Origin: Antedon mediterranea
Taxonomy: Eukaryota > Echinodermata > Crinoidea > Comatulida > Antedonidae
DNA length: 62,000 nt
Assembly (NCBI RefSeq): GCF_964355755.1
Contig: NC_092678.1
Coordinates: 21,804,365-21,866,364, forward strand
Direction: 5' to 3'
The translations under genes were made by a program, and so were the position numbers. Numbering within the stretch: position 1 is the stretch's first letter; the number at the start of each line of letters is the position of its first letter. The notes beneath the pieces are model-generated. The model was not told where the DNA came from. It did not search any database and saw only the letters and a program-made list of their open reading frames with translations. Shown piece after piece: positions 1 to 13,100 of the stretch.

Positions 1-1390
1 TCTAAAGCGGGCGGTGTGGGCTAGGCTCGGCGTAATTACAGCGGGCAGTCTAGGCTATGCGTGTCTGCGGTGTGGCCTAGGCTAGGCGTGTCTACAGTGG
101 GCGGTGTGACTTAGCTAGTCTAGGCGTGTCTACAGTGAGCGGTTAAGGCTATGCTAGGCGTGTCTACAGTGAGCGGTTAAGGCTATGCTAGGCGTGACGT
201 GCCTACAGTGGGCCGTGTGACTTAGCTAGGCGTATCTACAGTGAGCGGTGTGGCTTAGGCTATGCATGTCTACAGTAAGCGGTGTGGCTTAGGCTAGGCG
301 TGTCTACAGTGGGCGGTGTCACCTAGGCTAGGCGTGTCTACAGTGGGCGGTGTGACTTAGCTAGGCGTGTCTACAGTGGGCAGTGTGGGCTAGCCTAGGC
401 GTGTCTACAGTGGACGGTGTGGTTTAGGCTAGGCTAGGTGTGGCTTAGGCTAGGCGTGTCTACAGTGGGCGGTGTGGGCTAGGCTAGGCTTGTCTAAAGC
501 GGGCGGTGTGGGCTAGGCTCGGCGTGTCTACAGCGGGCAGTCTAGGCTATGCGTGTCTGCGGTGTGGCCTAGGCTAGGCAGTGGGCAGTGTGACTTAGCT
601 AGTCTAGGCGTGTCTACAGTGAGCGGTTAAGGCTATGCTAGGCGTGACGTGCCTACAGTGGGCCGTGTGACTTAGCTAGGCGTGTCTACAGTGAGCGGTG
701 TGGCTTAGGCTATGGATGTCTACAGTAAGCGGTGTGGCTTAGGCTAGCCGTGTCTACAGTGGTTGGTGTGACTTAGCTAGTCTAGGCGTGTCTACAGTGG
801 GCGGTTAAGGCTATGCTAGGCGTGACGTGCCTACAGTGGGCCGTGTGGCTTAGGCTAGGCGTGTCTACAGTGGGCGGTGTGACTTAACTAGGCGTGTCTA
901 CAGTGGACGATGTGGTTTAGGCTAGGCGTGTCTACAGTGGGCGGTGTGACTTAGCTAGGCTACGCGTGGTGTGTCTACAGTGGGCGGTGTGACTTAACTA
1001 CCTAGGCGTGGCATGTCTACAGTGGGCGGTATAGCTCGGGCTGGGCGTGTACACAGTGGGCGGTGTGGCTTAGGCTAGGCGTGTCCACAGTGGGCAGTGT
1101 AGCTTAGGCTAGGCGTGTCTACAGTGGTACGGTGTCACTTAAGCTAGGCGTGTCTACAGTGGGGCTGTGACTTAGGCTAGACGTGTCTACAATGGGCGAT
1201 GTGGCTGAAGCTAGGCTAGGCGTGGCCACAGTGGGCGGTGTGCCTTAGGCTAGGCGTGTCTACATTGGGTGGTGTGGCTAAGACTAGGCGTGTCTACAGT
1301 GAGCGGTGTGGCTTGGGCTAGGTGTGGCTTAGGCTAGGCGTGTCTACAGTGGGCGGTGTGGCTTGGGCTAGGCTAGACGTGTCTATAGAT
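1..1390. repeat. Tandem satellite, about 34-bp unit with higher-order repeat
   Basis: Diverged copies of a roughly 34-bp unit built around gtgtctacagtgggcggtgt and ggcttaggctaggc run from the left edge to about 1390. The segment starting tctaaagcgggcggtgtggg at 1 recurs at 493, giving a higher-order period near 492 bp. GC is far higher than in the rest of the window. The array continues beyond the left edge. Confidence 0.93.
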
Positions 1391-2647
1391 GACACTATGG
1401 CTATATACAAAATTCCTGTCCTCTTTTAACATCATGAATAATATTCATTACAGTTGGTTGGACATTAACATATCTAGCCACAACAACACCTATATAAAAC
1501 AACATCTCTTAAAGTACCTATACTAACACGACTACCGCCATCCCCCATGCAGCAGGACATTGTGCACGTTTCGTGTAACAATGCCCTCTGCATAGGTCAT
1601 GTGATGGTTGACTTTATAATGTTCTTGTGTCACTCTTTCCCCCCCCTGGAGTGGCAACACGACATTTCAAAGTCTTATTCGTAGTCATGCACCTCCTTTT
1701 TTTTACTTTTTTAACAAATATGTGATTACAATCATTCTGTCATCTCCATATTCATTATTTCTGTACAATTTTTCCCCTTCTTATCATGTGGTGTGGTTCT
1801 TCTAACTCACCCGCGTAATTAACAGGGTGTGTCATTCCCAGATATTGACATACCCCGTTACTTACTCGGCCAAGCGGTACGGTTCATCAATCTTGCCCGA
1901 GTATAAACTGAGCATGACTGGGCTATGAGCGCTTACCAGATGAAGACTAGTAAAACTGTTATACATACTACGATTACTCTCGTTTTAAATAAGTGTCATT
2001 TCGCCTTCTTTACTGTCATTAATATTCATTACCGAATGACGTCACACCTTTATTACGCTGTCGTCATTACTACCAACTGCAGCCTACTTCTCCCGACATC
2101 CGTTAACATTAACAATACTAATACCATTTCCTACAGTCACATACCTTAATTAGCATCTACGATGCCGCATCTACGATGCCACACACTCAAATATGTCTAC
2201 GTGTCCATTCAAAAGGGAAACCACGGCCTCTGCCTTTTTGCTGCAGTCGCACAAATACCATTTCAGGCGCCTCCTGCGTACGTCGACGGGCCGCGAATAG
2301 CCTGGCGCAGTTCCACTCCCCAAATACAAAGTTCACTAAACGCATATTAAACAATGGTACACACGTCTATCACCCTACTTGCAACATATTGCACTACTTA
2401 CGACAGATATCATTTCCTCGACCTACAATGCAGAGAGGTTCACTACTACTACTTTATTTTCTCAAGCTCATACGTACATGACATAACCACGTAAAAGCCA
2501 ACGCACCATTCATATATTTTTATTCATACCTCACAAATGTACGTCACAAGTTCGGGAAATCCCTTCCAACATGCGCCAAACTTATATCTCCTTTCCATCA
2601 TAACAAACTGGTCCAAAACTACCATTTCCTTATGTAGACATTTACAT
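1391..2647. other. AT-rich gene-free stretch
   Basis: Between the satellite and the hAT element. Only short chance open frames; no splice-supported exon or homologue recognised. Confidence 0.6.
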
Positions 2648-2655
2648 CCCACCAC

Positions 2656-4227
2656 CAGGGGTGGCGCCAGGATCTTCCCGACGCGGGGGCTACATTCCCC
2701 GACGAGGGGGCTATCACTAGGCTGGGGGACAGGGGGCCGCCAAGGGCCCCCGGTGGGGGTCCAGGGGGCGAAGCCCCCGGAAGCAACGCGTTCTAGCGTC
2801 ATTTGAGGTCATTTTAATCAGATTTAGGGTAGCAATTTTTTCCATTTTTTATAATGCATAAATAAAATACTGCGTGCAAAAAAACGATGCGCGATGACTG
2901 TTTCAATCCATATTTAAAAAATAAAAGTTCAAAGAAAATTTAAAGAAATATAGTTGGAGGTCCCGGAAGTTGGACTTATTATACTTCAAAACATGAAACA
3001 AAATATATAAGTCCCTATCAAGGTTGTGACTGAGCTAAGAAATGTTTGAAAAATAGAGATGTCAGGTCCCGGAAAATGGACTTCTTGTACTTCGAAATAT
3101 GACCAGCTTTATTGGGGCTGAGCTAAGAAACTGTTTAAAACTAGAGCTGCAGGTCTTCAAAAAATTAGGCCTAGAGGCTTAAGAAACGCAAGCGTAGACC
3201 TTTTTCAGTCGTTCAAATAAGTTTATTCCTCCCAAGTGTATGCGTGCGTACCATCTGGACTTCCAAGTGGTGAGAAATTCATGACATACAGGACATTGAA
3301 AATGTAATAACTTAGCTATAATAAGATGTTGGCTAAGCGAAAATGGCATGTTTTTTTGTTTAGTAATGGATGAAAAATTTATTTTAGGTGCCCCACGGTA
3401 CAGAAGGTTAGGCCTACTTGTAAACTAAAAAAAATTGGTGAACATACGAACAATTAACGTAATTCGTTTTTGCTGTAGTGTAGCGTACGTCGACGCAGTA
3501 CACGACGTAACCGTCAGTAAACTTCGCCTGGAAAATAACTACAGTACACATTTTGGTCCCTGGATGGAACATGATATCACGCGTCTCGACCCAACGTTGA
3601 ACGATTCGTACAAAGGGATACCGCCAGACAAGTGCGAACCTAGCTATTGTTTAGTAGTAAGTTAGATCGCTGGCAATAATGAATGCATATAAAGTGCATA
3701 ATATCACTCTGACGTACTCTCACGGTCAATGAAACGTCGCGGTTTTCTAGGCGCTGAATCTAGCTACGGAGTGAACGCGAACGCTTTTTACTGTATATTA
3801 TATTCCCCGACAAAAAGTACCCGTGTTCCCTTCGGTAACCGTCGGTAAACTTCGCCTGGAAAAAAACTACATTACACATTTTGGTCCCTGGATGGAACTT
3901 GATATCACGCGTCTCGACCCTACGTTGAACGATTCGTACAAAGGGATACCGCCAGACAAGTGCGTACCTAGCTAATGTTTAGTAGTAAAGTTAGATCGCT
4001 GGCAATAAATGAATGCATAAAAGTGCATAATAGCTCTCTGACGTATCTCACGGTTAATGGAACGTCGTGGTTTTCTAGGCGCTGAAGCTATATGAATGTG
4101 GTATTATTATTATTATTATTATATTATATTCCCCGACAAAAAGTACCCGTGTTCCCCGACGGGGGGGGCTAGGCTCCCCGACGAGGGGGCTAGAGCCCCC
4201 GTAGCCCCCCAGCTGGCGCCACCACTG
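2656..4227. mobile_element. Non-autonomous hAT-type DNA transposon, 1572 bp
   Basis: Terminal inverted repeats CAGGGGTGGCGCCAG (2656) and CTGGCGCCACCACTG (ending 4227) are flanked by a perfect 8-bp duplication CCCACCAC at 2648-2655 and 4228-4235. TIRs starting CAG with an 8-bp duplication are hallmarks of the hAT superfamily. GC-rich ends carry repeats of cccgacgagggggcta. The interior has a direct duplication with a period near 328 bp (3509-3836 and 3838-4157). No transposase was recognised. Confidence 0.85.
3509..4157. repeat. Internal tandem duplication of the hAT element
   Basis: Two copies, about 328 bp apart, starting at accgtcagtaaacttcgcc / accgtcggtaaacttcgcc. Each contains cctggatggaac and tctcgaccc and ends with ccccgacaaaaagtacccgt. 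An open frame 3435-3665 in copy 1 is broken in copy 2, so no gene is called. Confidence 0.8.
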
Positions 4228-4277
4228 CCCACCACTGAATTAAATACCGACACTTCCTTGCCATTTACATTAAACTT

Positions 4278-4610
4278 TGCCATCCTTCTTCTTGGCCCCG
4301 TCTTTTGTTTTTCACAATTTCACCTCTGACACATACATTATATTAATTCATAACCTCTTTATATTTCACTAACAATCCTACTAATATATATATTTCATCG
4401 TTTACGACAAACCTTCAAAGGATATCTTGACATCGGCTCGCTCCTTCTGCTTGGCCCCGTCTTTTGTTTCTGACGACGTCTCCATATATATTCTTAACCA
4501 CATGCGACCATAACATTAACAATAACACTATTATATAAAGTAGCTTATTTTTTAAATACTGATTTCAACACTTACGATAAACCTTCAAAGGATACATTGA
4601 CTGCGGCTCC
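4278..4610. repeat. Short direct repeat, period about 165-170 bp
   Basis: cttggccccgtcttttgttt occurs at about 4289 and 4452; aaaccttcaaaggatat/ac recurs at about 4411 and 4582. Two diverged tandem copies. Confidence 0.6.
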
Positions 4611-6910
4611 CACTTCTTGTAACCTTCTAAAAAGAAAACTTCCATAGTGTTTGATGTTGTGTACAGTTTACTCTATATCACCTTTTCCTTAAGGTATCTG
4701 AATACAATTATATAAAGGATAGATTAAATAATAATTTATATTTGTACTAACATGTATATATATTTAAACTATATAAGTTAAACAAATATAGGAAAAGGTA
4801 AAGGACGAAGGGAAACAGGAAACAAAACTGAAATAAGAAAAAAAATTTAAAAAAATTAATAACAACAAATAAATAAGAGTCACTTTCACTCGATACAAAA
4901 TTAATAATTACAATAACACGACACAAGCACATACAGTCAAGCAAGCAAAACATAGCTGTAGGAGCACAGTCTTCACATCTGAAATTGCCTCCTAATAAAA
5001 AAAAATACAATGTAGTCCCCTTAACAATAGAAACACCAAATTACAACACCTCCACACACTTTACGATTGTGGTGTCCAGTTTATTGGAATAACCAACCAC
5101 ATTCTACAATACCTATCATTCACAAACTCTCATTACAACTACACTTCATTTACATTCCATCTCTACATTCTTCACGCATACTAATATATCCAGCACGCCA
5201 TCCCAATCCCTACAAGTAACTAATCTCAACCATTAGCTGACCCACCTACAAAACATAACTTTCAACCTCACATACACTTCAGCCAAACTTCTTCATTCTC
5301 ATTTGCGTAATATCTACATTTCATTCTAATTCATTCCACTTCTGATTTACATTGTGTACTTCACACACTATTCACAACAAACCCTGTCAGCCTTCATAAA
5401 CTGCACAAACCAAATTCATTTCTCTTCATACACTCTTACATTTTAGCCTCTTCAACATATACATTCAAACACACTACAATCAATACTAATTCAAGGAACA
5501 ACATGTACCTGCACAACCTCATCATTTCCATTACAACATGTTCTCTACCTAATGTCTAAGTTCATATCATGTGCAGCAATTTCACCAATATTTATCAAAT
5601 TTCTTACACAAACATGCTGTTTAATCATGACTGGGTTCAACACTTTACAGTAAATTTCCAATACTATATTTCAAATCATACATTATTACTAAATGTTTAT
5701 GAGTGCTGTGAGGCTAATAACAATGTATATATATAGGTGCAAAATGAATGTCTTCAATCAAACATACTTATCATTTTATTTCTTCTGTCAAAAACAATGA
5801 AGTAGAGTGTACGCTCCAGACAGAACTCACCCGCAACCAAGTAAATTAGTATAAGGTAAGAATATGAAAACATTTACAAAAATATCATTATTGACAACAA
5901 CTTTGATGGTAAATAATTTGTCACTATTTATTAACAAATGTATATTAGACGTTCATATGTACACAGTATTAAGATGACTGAAAATTAATCAAATCAAAAC
6001 ATAAATAAGGACAACAGCCACTAATACATTGCTGAACTTTCCTACACCCACTACCCCTATCATATTAATATGACTCATGTATTACTTCTTCAACAACACA
6101 ATATGTTATGGAATAATATGTATTCATAAATTAGATGATTAAACCAAACACAACAACAACCATTACGACATATAAACACACACATAACATTAACACATAT
6201 TATGTCCCACTTTGTTTCTCCTATCATATACATTAACTTCATTATTACATGATTCTTCTTGGCCTCAAATACTACCCCATCCAGTAGCAATGTGGAATCC
6301 TTACATCACTCCCATTCTGGCTTTCGTGTATTTAAAAATCACCTCACCATTACCTCCAAAAATACCGCAAACCCTACAGGCAAATAAGTCAATTACAGAA
6401 CATCTTGGCCTCCAACAGCAATACATTAACACAACTCCCTTTCAGCAAATATATATTTCAATTATATAACATGTCACATAAACAAAAATGTGTTACCACC
6501 CACAGTTCAAAATTTATTATTTTATTCTTATTACTTCTATAAATAATCCACATGATTCTCTTAATTCAAGGTATCCATAAACAATCTAGTAAATATATAT
6601 TTCATAGACTATATCATTATTCTATATTACTAAAATTACTAGAAAAATATACTGCGTTTTGGTAAAGTTAAATATAGATATCTACTTTCAACATGCCCTC
6701 CTTTGCCAGGGACAAAATTTCCTATATATTTGATCTATGCTAAGACACCTTTATGTATGCTTCAAATATTACCAAATGCTGCTACATATATCAACCCCCT
6801 CCCTGCACTTTTTGCATTTATAATATAATATGAAACCATAAGGCCATGTGCGACAGCTAACAGTTGCATTCCGACTCCACACATCTTCTAGTACTATTCT
6901 ATAATTAGTA
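4611..6910. other. AT-rich stretch downstream of ITPR; nothing recognised
   Basis: No exon, RNA gene or clear element seen. The ITPR 3'UTR must end somewhere here (minus strand), but no polyadenylation signal can be picked out among many AATAAA-like strings. Confidence 0.5.
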
Positions 6911-7090
6911 GCCATCTGGTTCGTTCATTAACCCTCTGGTCCGTTTATTACCCCTCTGGTCCGTATATTAACCATCTGGTTATGTTCATTAACCCTCTGG
7001 TCCGTTCTTTAACCCTCTGGTCCATTCATTAACCCTCTGGTCCATTCATTAACCCTCTGGTCCGTTCATTAACCCTCTGGTCCGTTTATT
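6911..7090. repeat. 20-bp minisatellite spanning the ITPR stop codon and 3'UTR
   Basis: About nine units of a 20-bp motif whose core is aaccctctggtccgttcatt. On the minus strand each unit contains TAATGA. The coding frame meets TAA in the first unit it enters. Confidence 0.93.
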
Positions 7091-7173
7091 CCCATATCCA
7101 TTATTCGGCTATTCTGCATTCGCTCCAAATCCACCAGTCCTTGTCTCTGCTTCTTTTTCCTTTGTTCAGTCAT
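7069..7173 (-). CDS. ITPR: ITPR terminal exon E56 with stop codon
   Basis: Residues 2675-2708 and TAA at 7069-7071. [14 protein letters not shown] is conserved; the tail [10 protein letters not shown] is not. The last codons and the stop fall in the first unit of a 20-bp minisatellite that continues into the 3'UTR. Acceptor TTTTATTAG. Confidence 0.9.
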   Translation of the reverse strand: MTEQRKKKQRQGLVDLERMQNSRIMDMGINGPEG

Positions 7174-10100
7174 CTAATAAAAGTAATCAGCATTCATTAG
7201 CATTGCTTTTTTCCAATACAGCTACAGGTTCAATACACATACCACATGTTGAACACCCTTCTAATTAAGTTAATAACTTTTCTAATTACCCATCCAAGAC
7301 CATGCTTTTAACACTCTCTCCTTTATTTCACCCACTTCAATATACTGACTCATTTGTTTCAATGTACATTACCTGATCCTTTAGTTCAGCCAGCTGCTTC
7401 GATAATGTCAGCACTAACTTGTTTGTCGTTTCAAGCTGTACATGTAAGTTACGCAGTTCATTTTGTTCATTTTCGCCCTCATCAGCAGCAAGAGACATTG
7501 CCCGCATACGTGGAAACCAGTCCAAATTCTTCTCCTTTATTAACAAAAAAAACCATTACCTCACAAACAATAAAAGCTATGAATTAAGGTATGCGGTATT
7601 GAGTGATGTCATTAGCAGTATATACCAATATCATGATTCGTAGCCAAGATTAACAACTTATATCCACCTACCAATACCAAACGTTTACCTTTATCATGTA
7701 GTGAACATAGCTCTCTGGTCCTGTGAATTCAGTTTCATCTTTCACGTTTACAAGGACTATAAAGTATAAATAGTGCCACATATTGTGTTCCTCCTTTTTA
7801 TGTTCCTCAAACGATACCTCTTTATTGTCAAATGAAGCTCTATCAAGACCTACCAACAAAAGTATTTGTATTCAATTACTACTTACAATGATTTACACCG
7901 CTCTACTCCCACACACCATACTCTAATCTACTCTCTACAACTCACCACATATAAAACATGTGTTCTTCAGCACCTCTTCTTTTGTTTGTTTCTCATTTCT
8001 CAAGTCAGCAAATGTGTCGATAATAACACCAAAAATGAGGTTGAGTACAATAATGATTACAATGAAGAAGAACAGCATATCATACACAACACGTGCTATA
8101 AAATGTTTCTGAAAAAAACAAGATCATTGATTATTTATGCTAAGTGTCATATGCCAAATGTTGCTGCCAGCCTCCTAAATGACAGACAGGATGTCTGGCA
8201 CCTGAACTCGGACGGCTTGCTACTGTACATGTACATACAGTCTGGCCACAAATCTCTACCAGCCTAGCAACAGACCTCTGGCAGCCTGCCATATTTTTAA
8301 CCACATGCATCTAACTATTAACAATAACATCATTAAATTCGTTCTTACAGTGCTTGAGGGTGCTAATAGAATATCCCCAATACCACCTCCATTGCGCAAT
8401 CCCTGGTTAACGGTTGTAATTATGCACATCAACAATGTTCCGCAGCTCTTCAGAGGTTCAATTTGTTTATTTTCTTCATCTATAAAGACATTATGTATAA
8501 CATCTTCTTAACATATTATTACTATACACTTAGACATTTATACTCAATTTTCTCTCTCAAAACACATTTAACATTGTGTGTGTTTAATGCCATATCATAC
8601 CCTCATATCCTCCCTCATTACTCTACTGCAGTTATTGATCTATTAAATTTCCTTCCATGTAATGCTTTCATATAGTTCCTATGTACAGTACTAGATTGTG
8701 AGGTTGACATTACAATGAACAAATTTATCCAAAAAGTCATCATTATAACCAAATTGTAATTACTGCAGTAGTAACATCATTGTCAAAAATGGTCACCAAA
8801 GAAACATGGTTTCAAATGCCAGGTTGAGATCACATACAATTTCAATCCAAGTTAATTAATAAGTAGTTTTCTATACTAATTATCTGTTGTACGTTTCCGA
8901 TTTTCATGTAATGTGTTATCAGTAGCAAAATAACACATGTATACCTGTACTTGTGTTGTGAATTGACATATTCCCCATAATATATTACTGCCATCATGTA
9001 ACTTATTCATGGAATTCATAGCTCTACAATTATTACCTTTCCTTCTGATCTCAACCTGTAAACAAATTACTATTTACCTGTGGTTATAGCCTTACGCATC
9101 CACATATAGTATGCATTTTTAACTCCCGTCCACACATAATTACAGTACAACATACATCGGAACAAACAGTATGGACACAACCTTAACAATTTACGCAAGT
9201 TGTCTACTTCATTCTAAATTCTAAATATGGCATGGTATAGAAGTATTCCAATACTGAACTGTTTGTGTCACCACCAATATGCAAATGCATGCAACGCTTT
9301 CAACTTCTTTATTTCTTCTACATCTCAGAAGATTTCTTTATCATGCATTTCCCCAAAATAAATTAATCTTTGTAAAAGAACATTATTTATGGAATGGAAG
9401 CACTTTTTACCTGGAGTAGTGGTGCCTGGTAAGGTGATGTTAGAGCAGTTGCCGGCCGAACAATAGCCTTCTTCAACTACAATGGATGGAGTGAAAAGGC
9501 ATGGTATAAAAAGCAAAGTGAGAAAGAAAAGCAACAAGTATTAATTGCCATATTTGGCGTAGTATTATACCCATTGATCCAGGCTAAACTGTTAAGCCTT
9601 GTCTACACTATCAAACTTTATGTGACAAAACGAATGTCTTGTGCCCATATAATATGATCATGATTATGTCATATCATTACCATATTTGGCCATATCACTA
9701 CCATATTTGGCCACATCACATTTACCTTGTCAAACTAGTTTGATAGTGTATATAGAGCTGGTAATTGTATCTTTTGTTTATCTTTTCAAATTGGTTGTTT
9801 CAGTCTCATATTTCACAATATTAGACAATCTTATACTCAGATCAAACATAGTTTCACTTGGATGGGAGTATTTAGGTATGGAGTATACTACTTGGTCAAG
9901 TATGCCAATTCAAATACAATGGAAAACAAGAAAATTATATTAATAACTACAAAACAATAGATATATTAGTGAGCTTCAATATAAAAAATGATAGGTAGCA
10001 AAGTATCAATATTCTAATAATTATATTACTTTAAATGATTGAACACAGTAGCTATGCTCAAATTACCCTCACATACTATCTATTTAACTAAATCCTTCAC

Positions 10101-13100
10101 CTACATTACCTAAACAATGCCTGACATACTATTTTGACCAAGACATAGCTATGTCTGTCTTTCTTATCTCACAAAAAAAGCTACAGCAAAATATGATGGT
10201 TGGTGTCCCTCTCCAACTATCCTTTCATCAAAATGTCAATACCTTCTATTTAATCTTTAACATTTTTATGACTTTAGTGTTACCAAACCATCACAGTGTT
10301 CCACTGTTAAACTACAGCACACACCAATTAAAATTGACATCTACAAATTCTACTTTGCATCGTGCAAGACATTTTGATATCCAAATGTGATACAAAATGA
10401 TCATACAAGTTTCATCATGTTTGCAATTACCACAAACAAAGCCTGCATGAAGTAGCATACAATATAACACATAGAGAAATATGTTACAACCACTCATGAC
10501 TAACATTTATGACTTCTACATAACTCACATTCTTACAAATAACCTTCTTATATTTCAAATACAGTCATAATGTGCTCATTTTTCTACATTTATAAATAAT
10601 GTATGAAATAGGTGTAATGGTTATCATTCTAGAACATTAAAATAATTTGTGATTCTGTTCACATTAATATTTATGTAACTTCTAATGATGAAATGCAATT
10701 TATCTATAAAGAGGGCTTATACAGGTCCTAGTCCTGTTTACTGCACTATACAATCCGAATACTAATACTAATCCTATGTACACATTGACTCCTTATAGAC
10801 GACTCTACTTTAATATATTCTCCACTAGTATTACCAATAAAGGGACCACGTACAAATAATTCTCCTGCAGTTACTGCAGTAACTAAGTTTTGTTTCAACT
10901 TCTTTTACAGAATCATAATACACTGTAGTCTACAATTTATCCATCGACGCAAATCACAATCATATATTGTTGCATGTTACATTGTACTTTCTGCAGCAAC
11001 TGCACGAGAAACATTTCTACACGATCCAATCTATTTCTATTTTGCAACTATATTAACAACAACTTAAACTAATAATAATTGTGTGAAGATTTATAATACC
11101 TTTAGGAGGAAAGCTGGATGGTTTTGCCACGGAAACATTAACAACAGGGGTGGAAGAAGCTGCATCAGTGAATTTAATAGCTATATCTAGTGGATGAAGG
11201 TGACGTAAAGTACAAAAATAAAAATGATAAATTACATGGAAACCAAATATAAGACAGTGTTTAATGGGGATTGGCTGGTAGTGTATGTTTGCTTGGTTAC
11301 GAAATGTTATAAGACCTTGGTTCCCATTGGACGCAACACAACGGCTTAGGCACAATACAACTGAGTTGACCAATCACACACAGCACTTCAAATGATCTAT
11401 TGTGTGTCATTGGTCAAATTACTTGCGGTGGCCCTACAAACTTATATCTTTTGACTTTGCTTCAAACTAAAATTCTTATTTGTAGACCTTTTTTTTGCAT
11501 TTTTGCAGGCCTCTACTAATACATTACGTCTGCGGTAAAAACCAAATGGATCTCATTTTTAAATTTCGTAAAATATACAATGCAAATAGTAAAAATATCT
11601 CGTATAAAATAAATTCCTATGAATGTTAATAGTCAGAAAATCTATAGAAACCCAAAACCAATCCAATCTAGTATTTTCCCGACCTTACGCAGTCAACTGA
11701 TCGATTAGGTAATTGCATTGGGTGATAATTTATATGCGATATCTGCACGTGTAAATGGATTTTACACTGGATTTAAATCTCAAACCCCACGGCAATGTGT
11801 TTTATCTCTTAAAATTTGCAACTTAATAACAAATTACAAAACAACGCGAAGTAATGAGGCAAACGAATTTCAGATTTCCACCTAACATTTGACAATTTCA
11901 ATAATTGGATTTTGTTGGGTTTTTTCTTTTTATGTATTGTATATTCAGATAAAACCTTTTCCCTCTTTCCATTCACAAAATCATATAACATAAATGATTT
12001 ATAGATGAAAGTTAATGTACACCAATAACAACTACACTCAAACACTTTCCAAAAAAATACAATTAATCTAATGTTGTTAATTCATGAAATGATTAAATTG
12101 CCTAAATAGAAAGTGTCATATTTATATAAAGTGCTTGAAATTGAAATTTAAAAAAAATGTTAATAACAAATAAAAATTACTTTTTAAAATTTGGTGTAAG
12201 CAATTACAAATTACAATGAAACAGCAAATGAATTTGTATTATAAACACTTGGTTCCCACTAGGACGCAAGCAAGAGCAACGCAATCAAGCTGACCAATCA
12301 CAAGCGATGTATTATACGTACACTTGTCATTCATCACCTCCATTAATTTCTGCTTCTATCTTCACATTGCGCCCTAATGGCATCCAAGTTTCAGAACGTA
12401 CCTCTCACACGGACATGCTGTTCAACTTTGAATCATTACAAATAAATAATTCATTTAAATCACTTTTCAACTTACCCGGTTCAATCGGTTCCACAGGGAA
12501 ATCATCCTGGAAAAACAGGAATCCCACGATGGAAAAGAGGTACACCAGAATTAACGCCAGCACGCCGGTCAAAATTATGGACCGACCATTCCGAGTGACC
12601 GATCTGATGACGTTTAGTAGAGTCTCCTCTTGTCGCACTACATCTAGGAGCTAAAAATAAAATGTATAGATTTCATACAAGTTCAATCCAAAATAATGCA
12701 CAATAAAGAATCAGACTTGTGTGTCGGATGGCAGAGCTAACCTGAATATTTATTGTTGTGGTGTACCTGACAGATATGGGAATAAGAAAGAATCAAATAT
12801 TGTGGTGATTTAATCAACAGGTGGATTTATTACAAGACTCTGCCGCCAATACAAATTACTGTGGTTGGCTACAGAGGTATGATGTTAGCCTACACACTAT
12901 TTTAATCAATATCAGTATTATTTTCAATGTTAATTCAGGTTTAAGTAGGATGTTTATTCTTCAAAAACCAGTATCCCACTGGGCAAAGTACAATACAGAA
13001 AGTATGGCGATAACAAATCTAACTTCATTTTCTACCAAGATGACTACAAGGATATTGTTACACCGATCCTTTAAACCAAAGTAATGACATTTAATAGTAT

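Noticed and set aside
2524-2806. Overlapping open frames of about 90 codons on both strands
   Set aside because: They lie across the GC-rich end of the hAT element; no family resemblance and no splice support.
7354-7643. Plus-strand frames over the 3' end of ITPR
   Set aside because: Antisense shadows of exon E55, which has clear IP3R conservation on the minus strand.
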